DNA of 64,000 nt, from the NCBI RefSeq assembly GCF_041320605.1, contig NZ_CP166679.1, forward strand, positions 1,798,001-1,862,000. Reading direction: 5' to 3'. Both the position numbers and the translations under genes were made by a program. The stretch comes from Arenibacter antarcticus. Its GTDB lineage: Bacteria > Bacteroidota > Bacteroidia > Flavobacteriales > Flavobacteriaceae. Shown piece by piece: positions 46,940-55,761 of the stretch; within the stretch, counting starts at the first letter, position 1, and every line of letters begins with the position of its first letter. The notes beneath the pieces are model-generated. The model searched no databases. It was not told where the DNA came from and saw nothing but the letters and a program-made list of their open reading frames with translations.

Positions 46940-49201
46940 ATGCCAAAATACTTGATGCTCCTATTTTTAATCATTTTTTCTACTGCGTTTCGCGGACAGG
47001 ATTCTAATAAGCATAAAGATTTAAAAATAGGGCTTGTCCTTAGTGGCGGTGGAGCCAAGGGCTTGGCCCATATAGGTGCACTAAAGGTTATTGAGGAAGC
47101 GGGTGTAAAAATAGACTATATAGGGGGTACCAGTATGGGGGCTATCGTGGGGGCGCTCTACGCGTCGGGATACACGGCTTCCGAACTAGATTCCATATTT
47201 AGGAGCACCAATTTTATGAGCCTAATCCAGGATAATGTGCCCAGAAGCTCCAAAACATTCTATGAGAAGGAAGATTCGGAAAGATATGCCATTACCCTTC
47301 CTTTTAATGGATTTAAAATAACCATACCGCAAGCCATTTCTGGAGGGCAAAGTATTTATAACGAGTTTGTGAGATTGCTTTATCATGTAAAGGACGTAAA
47401 GGATTTTAGCAAATTAAAAATTCCGTTTGTCTGCATAGCTACCGATATAGAAACTGGGGATGAAGTGCGTTTAGATCATGGGTATTTGCCACAGGCTATT
47501 TTAGCCAGCGGGACTTTTCCTTCCCTATTTAGACCAGTGGAGTTAGATGGGAAAGTGTTAATTGATGGTGGGGTGGTCAATAACTATCCCTTGAGGGAAG
47601 TGAAAAAAATGGGAGCCGATATTATTATAGGAGTCGATGTTCAACACGGCCTTTCCGATCGGGAAAATCTAGTTTCCGCTACGGAAATTCTTCTGCAGAT
47701 TAACAATTATAGAACAGTGAGGGATATGGAAAAAAAATCGGAACTGACCGATATTTACATCACCCCTGATATAAAGGAATATTCGGTAATCGATTTTAAT
47801 TATGGCAGTGCCATAATAGATAAAGGAGAAGTGGCGGCTCGCTTAAAATTTGATGATTTGGTGAAGTTGGCGGGTGACCCGTTTGTTAAAAAAAGAGGGG
47901 TAATTCCAGCAAAACTCAAGGATACCATTCATGTAAATGAGCTGATGATACAGGGGAATTACAATTATTCTAGGGCCTATATCATGGGTAAGCTTCGGTT
48001 TAACGTAGATGATGATATTACCTTTGCTAAATTACAAAGGGGTATCAATAACTTGTCGGCCACCGGTAACTTTAGGTCCATAAAATACGAGATGTTGGGT
48101 AATGGTGATGGGGTTGGCCTGCTGCTCAACGTAACAGAAAATCCGGACAAAATGTTTATCAGGTTGGGCTTGCATTATGATGATCTGTATAAAAGTGCCG
48201 GAATTGCAAATCTAACTAAGAAGAACTTTTTAATGGATGATGATGTGGCCTCGTTCGATATTATTATAGGGGATAATCTTAGGTATAATTTGGAGTATTA
48301 TGTGGATAAAGGGTTTTACTGGAGTTTCGGTATAAATTCCAATTTCGATGATTTTAACAAGGAGATAGATTTTGATTTGATAAGATCCAATTTTGAGGTA
48401 GATGCTAGTTCCAATATCCAAAAAATAAATCTGAGTGCCACAGATCTTACCAACCAGGTATATGTGCAAACGGTATTGAAGGAAGAATTTGCATTTACTT
48501 TGGGATTGGAGCATAAGTTGTTGAAATACAGCACTAAAACGCTAAATGTTGCGGATACTACTAGTACGTCTTCTACCGTTCCGTCTAATAGTAGAACCTA
48601 TTTTGAGAATAGTAATTTTTACAGTGCTTACGGTAAGCTGACCTATGATACTTATGATGATATTTTCTTCCCCACCAAAGGACTGTTTTTCGACGGTGAT
48701 TTTCACTTTTATGTATTGTCGTCAGATTTTAATAATAATTTCAAGGAGTTTTCCATAGGCAAGGCCAGAATGGGGGGTGCATTCTCACTTTTCAATAAGG
48801 TCTATCTAAATTTAGAAGCTGAAGGCGGATTTAAATGGGGTATTTCACCCGTTGCTTCAATGGATTTTATATTGGGAGGTTTTGGCACCCATTTGGTAAA
48901 CAATGCAATTCCCTTTTATGGATATGATTTTTTGAGCCTTGTAGGAAATAGTTTTGTTAAGACAACAGCCAAGATAGATTATGAGTTTGTGCCTAAAAAT
49001 CATATTCTTATTACGGCAAATTTCGCCAATGTAGGAGATGACCTTTTTAGGACCGCAGATTGGTTTAAGGAACCAGAGTTTTCTGGCTATGGTATTGGTT
49101 ACGGTCTTGAATCCTTTATTGGTCCCATTCAGTTCTATTATACTTTTTCTCCCGAGCAAAAGGAAAATCATCTCTTCTTCAGTGTTGGGTATTGGTTTTA
49201 A
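46940..49201 (+). CDS. Patatin-like phospholipase fused to a BamA-type beta-barrel (PlpD-like)
   Basis: 753 residues with a signal peptide (MPKYLMLLFLIIFSTAFRGQ). Residues 28-240 form the patatin domain: GGGAKGLAHIGAL (oxyanion hole), GTSMG with nucleophile Ser65, and DGG with Asp209. About residues 330-410 resemble a POTRA-type unit (VNELMIQGNYNYSRAYIMGKLRF), and the rest is a 16-strand-like barrel of the BamA/TpsB class ending in SVGYWF with terminal Phe. This matches type Vd self-secreting phospholipases such as PlpD, or an outer-membrane-anchored lipase. It is 17 bases downstream of uvrC. Confidence 0.9.
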   Translation: MPKYLMLLFLIIFSTAFRGQDSNKHKDLKIGLVLSGGGAKGLAHIGALKVIEEAGVKIDYIGGTSMGAIVGALYASGYTASELDSIFRSTNFMSLIQDNVPRSSKTFYEKEDSERYAITLPFNGFKITIPQAISGGQSIYNEFVRLLYHVKDVKDFSKLKIPFVCIATDIETGDEVRLDHGYLPQAILASGTFPSLFRPVELDGKVLIDGGVVNNYPLREVKKMGADIIIGVDVQHGLSDRENLVSATEILLQINNYRTVRDMEKKSELTDIYITPDIKEYSVIDFNYGSAIIDKGEVAARLKFDDLVKLAGDPFVKKRGVIPAKLKDTIHVNELMIQGNYNYSRAYIMGKLRFNVDDDITFAKLQRGINNLSATGNFRSIKYEMLGNGDGVGLLLNVTENPDKMFIRLGLHYDDLYKSAGIANLTKKNFLMDDDVASFDIIIGDNLRYNLEYYVDKGFYWSFGINSNFDDFNKEIDFDLIRSNFEVDASSNIQKINLSATDLTNQVYVQTVLKEEFAFTLGLEHKLLKYSTKTLNVADTTSTSSTVPSNSRTYFENSNFYSAYGKLTYDTYDDIFFPTKGLFFDGDFHFYVLSSDFNNNFKEFSIGKARMGGAFSLFNKVYLNLEAEGGFKWGISPVASMDFILGGFGTHLVNNAIPFYGYDFLSLVGNSFVKTTAKIDYEFVPKNHILITANFANVGDDLFRTADWFKEPEFSGYGIGYGLESFIGPIQFYYTFSPEQKENHLFFSVGYWF

Positions 49202-49427
49202 GGACCCCCTTAATGTTTATGGCCTCCAAATAATATTAATTAACAAAATAGGATGATATTTATTGCGATATTTGTTATTTAAGCGACAAGTATTTTAAGA
49301 TGCTATACTGCAAAATAGGGGTTGTCGCTTATTTTAGAGCGATGAGGTAAAATGGCCAGGAATTTCTTGGAGAAAGCAGTTGTCACAGCCCTCGCAAATT
49401 ATATTTCTATTAAAAAATAATACGATT
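49202..49427. other. Upstream region of hppD with a long inverted repeat
   Basis: TAAGCGACAA at 49280-49289 is perfectly repeated in inverted form as TTGTCGCTTA at 49322-49331 with 32 bases between. No T-run follows, so it is not a simple terminator; an operator or leader structure is possible. No complete TTG/TAnnTTTG promoter was found. Confidence 0.4.
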
Positions 49428-50567
49428 ATGGCTGCAGATAAAACACCCTTAAAATTGCCCAAGGAGAACTTGGGGGTAGAAGATTTTCTTCCTCTATTGG
49501 GAACGGACTACGTAGAGCTGTATGTGGGAAATGCCAAACAGGCAGCGCATTATTATAGGTCTGCTTGGGGTTTTCAGCCTTTGGCCTATGCGGGTTTGGA
49601 AACCGGACTTAAAGATAGGGTTTCCTATGTGCTTCAGCAAGATAAAATTAAATTGGTATTGACTTCTCCCTTAAAATCTGGAGGAGATATCAACAAGCAT
49701 ATAGATGCGCATGGAGATGGTGTAAAAGTTATAGCGCTATGGGTAGATGATGCTAGGCAAAGTTATATAGAAACGGTGAACCGGGGTGCGGAAAGTTATA
49801 TGGAGCCTAGGGTTAGGAAAGATGCCGAAGGTGAGGTGGTGCTATCCGGAATACATACTTACGGGGAAACAGTACACGTGTTCGTGGAGCGGAAAAATTA
49901 CAAGGGAGTATTTATGCCCGGTTTTAGAAATTGGGATCCTCTATATAAACCTTCGGATTTGGGTCTTAAATATATAGATCATATGGTGGGCAACGTAGGG
50001 TGGAATGAAATGGATAAATGGTGTCAGTTCTATGCTAAAGTAATGGGCTTTTCGCAATTGGTGTCTTTTGATGATAAAGATATTTCAACGGAATATACGG
50101 CCCTTATGAGCAAAGTGATGAGCAATGGCAACGGACGTATCAAATTTCCAATCAACGAGCCTGCAGAGGGGAGAAAAAAATCCCAGATAGAGGAATATAT
50201 AGAATTTTATAATGGGGCGGGAGTACAGCATATGGCATTGGCCACGGACAATATAATAGAGACTGTGGGTTCCCTAAAAGCTAGAGGAGTCGAGTTTCTT
50301 ACCGTTCCGTCCAGTTATTATGAGGACGTTCTGGATCGGGTAGGTAAGATAGATGAAGATCTGGCGCCATTGAGGGAGTTGGGAATACTTATAGATAGGG
50401 ATGAGGAAGGGTATCTTTTGCAGATATTCACCAAGCCAATTCTAGATAGACCTACTATGTTTATTGAGATAATTCAAAGAAAAGGGGCAAAATCTTTTGG
50501 GAAGGGAAATTTTAAAGCGTTGTTCGAGGCAATCGAAAGGGAGCAAGAGTCACGAGGAACGCTCTAA
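49428..50567 (+). CDS. hppD: 4-hydroxyphenylpyruvate dioxygenase
   Basis: 379 residues, beginning MAADKTPLKLPKENLGVEDFLPLLGTDYVELYVGN. The Fe(II) enzyme turns 4-hydroxyphenylpyruvate into homogentisate in tyrosine breakdown. The two glyoxalase/VOC halves are visible: the N-terminal half with FVERKNYKGVFMPGF and the C-terminal half with YIDHMVGNVGWNEMDKW (first iron His), VQHMALATDNI (second His) and FIEIIQRKGAKSFGKGNFKALFEAIEREQ (iron Glu and family C-terminus). The ATG at 49428 is used; a TTG at 49380 would add 16 residues without family match. Other homogentisate genes are not in the window. Confidence 0.96.
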   Translation: MAADKTPLKLPKENLGVEDFLPLLGTDYVELYVGNAKQAAHYYRSAWGFQPLAYAGLETGLKDRVSYVLQQDKIKLVLTSPLKSGGDINKHIDAHGDGVKVIALWVDDARQSYIETVNRGAESYMEPRVRKDAEGEVVLSGIHTYGETVHVFVERKNYKGVFMPGFRNWDPLYKPSDLGLKYIDHMVGNVGWNEMDKWCQFYAKVMGFSQLVSFDDKDISTEYTALMSKVMSNGNGRIKFPINEPAEGRKKSQIEEYIEFYNGAGVQHMALATDNIIETVGSLKARGVEFLTVPSSYYEDVLDRVGKIDEDLAPLRELGILIDRDEEGYLLQIFTKPILDRPTMFIEIIQRKGAKSFGKGNFKALFEAIEREQESRGTL

Positions 50568-50676
50568 CAAGCCGTTTTTTCTTAACTATTTGCTAATTTC
50601 CCCAACGTTTATATTAAATTGTGTTAAGGGAAGCGTTAAAGTAAGTTAAAAGCTATTTCAGAACTAAGAGTTGTAT

Positions 50677-50684
50677 TAAATTTG
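50677..50684 (+). promoter_or_regulatory. -7 promoter box in front of the candidate small RNA
   Basis: TAAATTTG is a perfect TAnnTTTG box, placing a start near 50690, exactly at the base of the 5' hairpin. No TTG at the usual spacing upstream. Confidence 0.45.
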
Positions 50685-50689
50685 TACTC

Positions 50690-50789
50690 GCAAGGGGTGG
50701 TTCCCTTGCAACTTTAAGTATTGGTTTTTCATAATTTAAAGTTTGGTTGGTTATTTAGGAAAGCCCAGTTTTACGACTGGGCTTTTTTT
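50690..50789 (+). ncRNA. Candidate ~100-nt small RNA with 5' hairpin and terminator
   Basis: A non-coding stretch between hppD and the DUF3108 gene has the layout of an independent RNA. It starts with a hairpin GCAAGGG/CCCTTGC (50690-50696 with 50703-50709), continues through about 50 AT-rich bases (GTTTGGTTGGTTA in the middle) and ends at a strong terminator with arms AAGCCCAGT/ACTGGGCTT (50761-50769 with 50776-50784) and a T-run. A TAnnTTTG box lies just upstream. I do not recognise a named family with certainty. Alternatively this is the 3' tail of the hppD transcript. Confidence 0.45.
50761..50789 (+). terminator. Rho-independent terminator at the end of the candidate small RNA
   Basis: AAGCCCAGT pairs with ACTGGGCTT (nine perfect pairs, six-base loop) followed by a run of seven T. 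Confidence 0.9.
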
Positions 50790-50882
50790 GTATAACAATA
50801 CTTTGGAATAATTCTTGTTTACGTAGTAGCGAATAAAGGCACAATTCAAATGTTTTTATTAATTTTACAACAGCAAAAGAAT

Positions 50883-51713
50883 ATGAAAAAGATTAGTGTT
50901 ATTCTGGTTTTAATTGTAGGACTTTCCATTAATTCGCAGAATCATCCACCTAAGTGGAATACCACAACTGAATTTTTGGAAGAGGATTCACCAAAGATGT
51001 CGGCTTTTCAGCCTGGCGAATGGCTCAAATTTCGAATTCATTATGGATTTTTAAATGCCAGCTATGCCACCTTGCACCTAACATCCGAAAATTTAAACGG
51101 GATTCCTGTATATCACGTTGTGGGAAATGGAAAAACTGCTGGTTTCGCAAGTATATTTTTTAAGGTTGATGACACCTACGAAAGTTACTTTGATCAGCAA
51201 GACGGTAGGCCCTATAAGTTTATTAGGAAAATAAATGAGGGCGGATATACCAAGGATATCGAGGTGAATTTTGATTATAAAACCGATATTGCGGTATTAA
51301 ACGATAAGAAAAACGATAAAAAGTTTAATTTTACCATCCAAAAGGATATCCAAGATTTGGTTTCGGCCTTTTATTTTCTTCGCAACAATTACATATTCGA
51401 AGATTTGGAAGAAGGTAAGTCGATAAATCTTGATGTGCTTTATGACGATGATGGGGTATTTAAATTTAAGCTTAAATATTTAGGTAAAGAAATCCTAAAA
51501 ACAAAATTTGGCAAGGTAGAATGCCTGAAGTTTAGGCCTTATGTCCAATCTGGAAGGGTGTTTAAGGCGCAAGAAAGCTTGTCGTTATGGGTTTCTAATG
51601 ACGATAACAAAATTCCCATTAGAATTCAGGCAGATATCAGGGTTGGCTCCATAAAAGCAGATTTGGATGGTTATAATGGACTTAAGCATCAATTTAAAAT
51701 TATAATGGATTAA
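50883..51713 (+). CDS. DUF3108-domain exported protein
   Basis: 276 residues with a signal peptide (MKKISVILVLIVGLSINSQ). The mature part matches DUF3108: FQPGEWLKFRIHYGFLNASYATLHL, VVGNGKTAGFASIFFKVDDTYESYFD, FIRKINEGGYTKDIEVNFD, VSAFYFLRNN, and KTKFGKVECLKFRPYVQSGRVFKAQESLSLWVSNDDNKIPIRIQ. Members are predicted periplasmic or outer-membrane-associated beta proteins of unknown role. It begins a tight row with kynA (2 bases), the M23 peptidase (2 bases) and pgi (1 base). The start at 50883 is chosen for the signal peptide. Confidence 0.87.
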   Translation: MKKISVILVLIVGLSINSQNHPPKWNTTTEFLEEDSPKMSAFQPGEWLKFRIHYGFLNASYATLHLTSENLNGIPVYHVVGNGKTAGFASIFFKVDDTYESYFDQQDGRPYKFIRKINEGGYTKDIEVNFDYKTDIAVLNDKKNDKKFNFTIQKDIQDLVSAFYFLRNNYIFEDLEEGKSINLDVLYDDDGVFKFKLKYLGKEILKTKFGKVECLKFRPYVQSGRVFKAQESLSLWVSNDDNKIPIRIQADIRVGSIKADLDGYNGLKHQFKIIMD

Positions 51714-51715
51714 AA

Positions 51716-52681
51716 ATGGATAAAGAGCATATAGATTCCCAGATTTCCAAATTAGAAGAAAAATACAGGGACTCCGGGCAAGATCTTAGTTCTTATTTAG
51801 ATGGCTTGCTTTACCAACGGTATCTTACGTATTGGGATTATATTAATTTGGATACCCTTCTAAGTATCCAAGTGCCTAGAACCCATTTTCCTGATGAGGA
51901 AATATTTATAATGTACCATCAGATTACCGAACTTTATTTTAAGCTCATTCTGCACGAACAAAAACAACTTGTTGACGATAAATCCCAGGATTTAGATTTC
52001 TTTATAGAAAAAGCCAATCGTATCAATAGCTATTATCAAGTCTTAATCTCTTCTTTTAGCGTAATGATCAAAGGAATGCAAAGGGAGCAGTTTATGCAAT
52101 ATAGAATGGCCTTGTTGCCGGCTAGCGGATTTCAATCTGCTCAGTATAGGATGATAGAGCTTTACGCTACCTCCATGGAGAATTTGGTCCATTATTCCGA
52201 ACGTGAAGATTTCTCTTCAAATAGTACTCTTGAGGAGTTGTACGAACATATCTATTGGAAAAAGGGAGCCACAGATAAGGTGACCGGTGAAAAGACCCTG
52301 ACCTTAAAACAGTTCGAGTACCGATATACTCCAAGATTGATCAGGATAGCGAAGCAAGTAGAAAATAGTACTATATATGATAAGTACCTACAGCTTCCGC
52401 AGGAAGCCAAGGATAATAAAACTTTGGTTGAAGCGTTAAAGGCATTGGATATGAACGCCAATGTAAATTGGCCTTTAATGCACATGGGATCGGCCTATCG
52501 CTATTTAACTAAGGATAATGCCCAAATTGAAGCTACCGGAGGAACCAATTGGAAGGAATATTTACCGCCAAGTTTCCAAAAGGTGATTTTTTTTCCAGAA
52601 CTATATACCAAACAAGAGTTAAATAATTGGGGAAAACAATGGGTAGACCATATCTTTAACCCAGAAAAAGTAAAAAAATAG
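51716..52681 (+). CDS. kynA: Tryptophan 2,3-dioxygenase
   Basis: 321 residues; a haem enzyme that opens the indole ring of tryptophan to form N-formylkynurenine, the first step of the kynurenine pathway. Family segments include SYLDGLLYQRYLTYWDYINLDTLLSIQ, DEEIFIMYHQITELYFKLILHEQ (substrate-side His), FSVMIKGMQREQFMQYRMALLPASGFQSAQYRMIE, and MHMGSAYRYL with the likely proximal His near residue 258, then GGTNWKEYLPP. The later pathway gene haaO is at 5.8 kb in this window. Two bases separate it from the genes on either side. Confidence 0.96.
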   Translation: MDKEHIDSQISKLEEKYRDSGQDLSSYLDGLLYQRYLTYWDYINLDTLLSIQVPRTHFPDEEIFIMYHQITELYFKLILHEQKQLVDDKSQDLDFFIEKANRINSYYQVLISSFSVMIKGMQREQFMQYRMALLPASGFQSAQYRMIELYATSMENLVHYSEREDFSSNSTLEELYEHIYWKKGATDKVTGEKTLTLKQFEYRYTPRLIRIAKQVENSTIYDKYLQLPQEAKDNKTLVEALKALDMNANVNWPLMHMGSAYRYLTKDNAQIEATGGTNWKEYLPPSFQKVIFFPELYTKQELNNWGKQWVDHIFNPEKVKK

Positions 52682-52683
52682 CG

Positions 52684-53952
52684 ATGAGTAAGTATTGGGC
52701 CCTGATTTTTAGTTTAGTATTGGTTGTCTCCTGTAAAGATGATAAGCATCAAAGAGGTGAATTGGTGGAAGTGGTCACTATAAAAAAACCAGTTGCCGTA
52801 ATGCAGTTCGGGTTTAATCTTGAAGATTTTGAAGTGCTAAGGGATACCGTGAGAAAAGGGGATATCTTCGGGGAAATAATGCTGAGAAATAAAGTAAATT
52901 ACCCGAAAATAGCAGCTATTACAGAAAATTTTAAAGATACTTTTGACGTTCGTAAATTCAACGTAGGAAAGCCTTATTTAATTTTAAAATCCAAAGACAC
53001 TAGTAATACTGCCCAAGTATTTATTTATCAGAACGACCCTATTAATTACACTGTGGTTGATTTGAGAGATAGCGTAGTGGCCTATAGAAAAAAGCAAAAG
53101 GTAAAATACGTGGAACGCGAAGCCTCAGGGATTATAAAATCTTCTTTGTCGGAAGCTATTTTAGAGCAGGGCATAGATTATAATATCACAAATCGCCTGT
53201 CGGAAATCTACGCATGGAACATCGACTTTTTTAGGCTGCAAAAGGGTGATAAATTTAAAGTAATCTACAAAGAGAAATATATCAACGATTCTATCTATGC
53301 AGGTTCAGGACAAATAGAATCGGCTTATTTTGAACATAACGGGGAGCCGTTTTACGCCTTTAACTTTGTCACGGATTCTATAAGGAATATTAGGGAGTAT
53401 TACGATCAGGAAGCAAAGAACTTAAGACGTGCATTTTTGAGGTCTCCAGTACAGTTTAGCAGAATTTCCTCCAGATATAACCTCAATAGAAGAATTGCCT
53501 ATTACGGCAATAAAGTGCGTCCGCATAAAGGGACGGATTATGCTGCTCCTTTAGGAACTCCTATCCTAGCTACGGCAAGTGGTACAGTGGAGGAGTCCAC
53601 CAGAAGGGGTGGGAATGGTAAATATGTAAAAATAAAGCACAACGGAACCTACAGTACCCAATACCTTCACATGAAGGCGCAAAATGTAAAAAGGGGGCAA
53701 TTCGTAAAGCAGGGAGATGTTATTGGATGGATTGGGATGACCGGGAATACCAGTGGCCCACACGTTTGTTACCGCTTTTGGAAAAACGGGCATCAAGTAG
53801 ACCCTTTAAGAGAAAAATTGCCTACTGCAGACCCAATTGCCGATAGTTTAAAAACACAATACTTAGCCTTTATAGCTCCATTTAAAAGCAAGTTAGACTG
53901 TATAGAATATATAGAACTCCCAGAGGAGCAGCTATTAACACTAAATGATTAA
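52684..53952 (+). CDS. M23-family metallopeptidase lipoprotein
   Basis: 422 residues. [17 protein letters not shown] is a lipoprotein signal with Cys17. The N-terminal 270 residues resemble the OapA/opacity-associated region before M23 domains. The LytM/M23 domain has [11 protein letters not shown] with His281 and Asp285, and GPHVCYRFW with His360-Val-Cys362 where most family members have His-x-His. Such peptidases cut peptide bridges of murein in the periplasm. The change of the last zinc ligand to Cys is discussed in the findings. It is translationally adjacent to kynA and pgi. Confidence 0.9.
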   Translation: MSKYWALIFSLVLVVSCKDDKHQRGELVEVVTIKKPVAVMQFGFNLEDFEVLRDTVRKGDIFGEIMLRNKVNYPKIAAITENFKDTFDVRKFNVGKPYLILKSKDTSNTAQVFIYQNDPINYTVVDLRDSVVAYRKKQKVKYVEREASGIIKSSLSEAILEQGIDYNITNRLSEIYAWNIDFFRLQKGDKFKVIYKEKYINDSIYAGSGQIESAYFEHNGEPFYAFNFVTDSIRNIREYYDQEAKNLRRAFLRSPVQFSRISSRYNLNRRIAYYGNKVRPHKGTDYAAPLGTPILATASGTVEESTRRGGNGKYVKIKHNGTYSTQYLHMKAQNVKRGQFVKQGDVIGWIGMTGNTSGPHVCYRFWKNGHQVDPLREKLPTADPIADSLKTQYLAFIAPFKSKLDCIEYIELPEEQLLTLND

Positions 53953-53953
53953 T

Positions 53954-55591
53954 ATGTCCTTAGATCACAGTAACCCTACAAAAACCAAAGCTTGGAAAAA
54001 ATTAACCTCTCATTTTAAAGATACTTCGGCCAAGACTTTGGAGGAGTATTTTGGGTCAAATCCAGATCGGGCAAATAAATTCACCATTACTTGGAACGAT
54101 TTTACCGTAGATTATTCCAAAAACAGAATTTCAGAGGAAACTATGGATCTTCTCCTGCAACTCGCTGAGGAAGTAGGGTTAAAAAATGCTATCCGCGATC
54201 AATTTAAAGGAAAGGTCATAAATGAAACCGAAGGTAGGGAGGTGTTGCACACTGCGCTTAGGGCAAAGGAAACCGACGTTATAAAGGTAGATGGTGTAAA
54301 TGTTGTGCCCGAGGTATATGCCGTTAGAAATAGGATGAAGCAGTTTTCCGATTCTATAATTTCTGGATCTGCAAAAGGATATACAGGTAAAGCCTTTACC
54401 GATGTGGTAAATATTGGGATTGGTGGGTCCGATCTTGGTCCTGCAATGGTCGTAGAAGCTCTTAAATTCTATGGCAACCATCTTAAAATGCATTTTGTTA
54501 GTAATGTGGATGGAGATCATGTGCACGAAACCTTAAAAGGATTGGATCCAGAAACCACCCTATTTGTGGTAGTTTCCAAAACCTTCACTACTCAGGAAAC
54601 CTTAACAAATGCTACTACGATAAAGAAATGGTTCTTAAAATCTGCTGCCCAAAAAGATGTGGCCAAGCATTTTGCTGCTGTTTCTACCAATACTGAGAAA
54701 ATAGAGGAATTTGGGATAGTACCACAAAATGTTTTCCCAATGTGGGATTGGGTGGGAGGTAGATTTTCCCTATGGAGTGCAGTGGGACTTTCCATTTGCC
54801 TAGCAGTAGGTTATGAACATTTTAGTGAGATGCTAACCGGTGCCAATGAAATGGATAACCATTTTGAAACTGCAGATTTTGAAGAGAATATTCCTGTGGT
54901 CTTGGCGCTTATCAGTATATGGTACAATAATTTTTATGGTTCCGAGACTGAAGCCATAATACCTTATTCACAATATTTATCCCGTTTTTCAGCCTATCTA
55001 CAACAGGGAGTCATGGAAAGTAACGGAAAAAGTGTGGATAGAAACGGGCAGAAAGTAGATTACCAAACTGGCACCATTATTTGGGGAGAACCAGGAACCA
55101 ATTCCCAACATGCATTTTTTCAATTAATTCATCAGGGAACCAAAGTAATTCCTACAGATTTTATTGGGTTTAAGGAATCATTATACGGGGACAAGGATCA
55201 TCACAATAAACTAATGGCCAACTTCTTTGCGCAGACCGAAGCGCTGATGAATGGGAAGTCGCCCGAAGACGTGAAGAAAGAACTTCTTTCCAACAATAAG
55301 GATGAATCTTCCATAAACAAAATACTCCCATTTAAAGTATTTGAAGGCAACAAGCCTACTAATACCTTGCTTTTGGACAAATTGACTCCAAAATCTTTGG
55401 GTGCCCTAATTGCCTTATACGAGCATAAAATATATGTGCAGGGGGTAATTTGGAATATTTACAGTTACGACCAATGGGGAGTGGAATTGGGGAAGCAACT
55501 TGCAACCGCAATTCTCAGTGATATAGAGGGAGATGATATTGCGAATCATGATGTATCTACGTTAAATCTTTTAGATTTATTTAAGAATTAA
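53954..55591 (+). CDS. pgi: Glucose-6-phosphate isomerase
   Basis: 545 residues starting [21 protein letters not shown]. Interconverts glucose-6-phosphate and fructose-6-phosphate in the cytosol. Seen are [65 protein letters not shown] (catalytic Glu and His) and [13 protein letters not shown] with the catalytic Lys near residue 510. The ATG at 53954 fits the family; one at 53945 overlaps the upstream gene. It ends the DUF3108-kynA-M23-pgi row. Confidence 0.96.
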   Translation: MSLDHSNPTKTKAWKKLTSHFKDTSAKTLEEYFGSNPDRANKFTITWNDFTVDYSKNRISEETMDLLLQLAEEVGLKNAIRDQFKGKVINETEGREVLHTALRAKETDVIKVDGVNVVPEVYAVRNRMKQFSDSIISGSAKGYTGKAFTDVVNIGIGGSDLGPAMVVEALKFYGNHLKMHFVSNVDGDHVHETLKGLDPETTLFVVVSKTFTTQETLTNATTIKKWFLKSAAQKDVAKHFAAVSTNTEKIEEFGIVPQNVFPMWDWVGGRFSLWSAVGLSICLAVGYEHFSEMLTGANEMDNHFETADFEENIPVVLALISIWYNNFYGSETEAIIPYSQYLSRFSAYLQQGVMESNGKSVDRNGQKVDYQTGTIIWGEPGTNSQHAFFQLIHQGTKVIPTDFIGFKESLYGDKDHHNKLMANFFAQTEALMNGKSPEDVKKELLSNNKDESSINKILPFKVFEGNKPTNTLLLDKLTPKSLGALIALYEHKIYVQGVIWNIYSYDQWGVELGKQLATAILSDIEGDDIANHDVSTLNLLDLFKN

Positions 55592-55661
55592 GGGGAAAGA
55601 CTAAATAATTCCAATAATCACCTGTAACTTCTTGTTTAGCAATTATATACTTGAGTTTTAT

Positions 55662-55687
55662 GTTAAATTTGCCTTAACTAATTTAAC
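55662..55687. promoter_or_regulatory. Inverted repeat with promoter box upstream of the Oar-like receptor
   Basis: GTTAAATT (55662-55669) and AATTTAAC (55680-55687) form an eight-base inverted repeat with a ten-base spacer. TAAATTTG at 55664-55671, a perfect TAnnTTTG box, overlaps the left arm. No TTG at the usual distance. It could be an operator on the receptor promoter. Confidence 0.4.
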
Positions 55688-55761
55688 ATAGTTTTAATAT
55701 TTGGCTGCAAAAAATATAACATTTTTGCAGCTTGAATTTAAAACTCTTTAACTCAAGAAAA

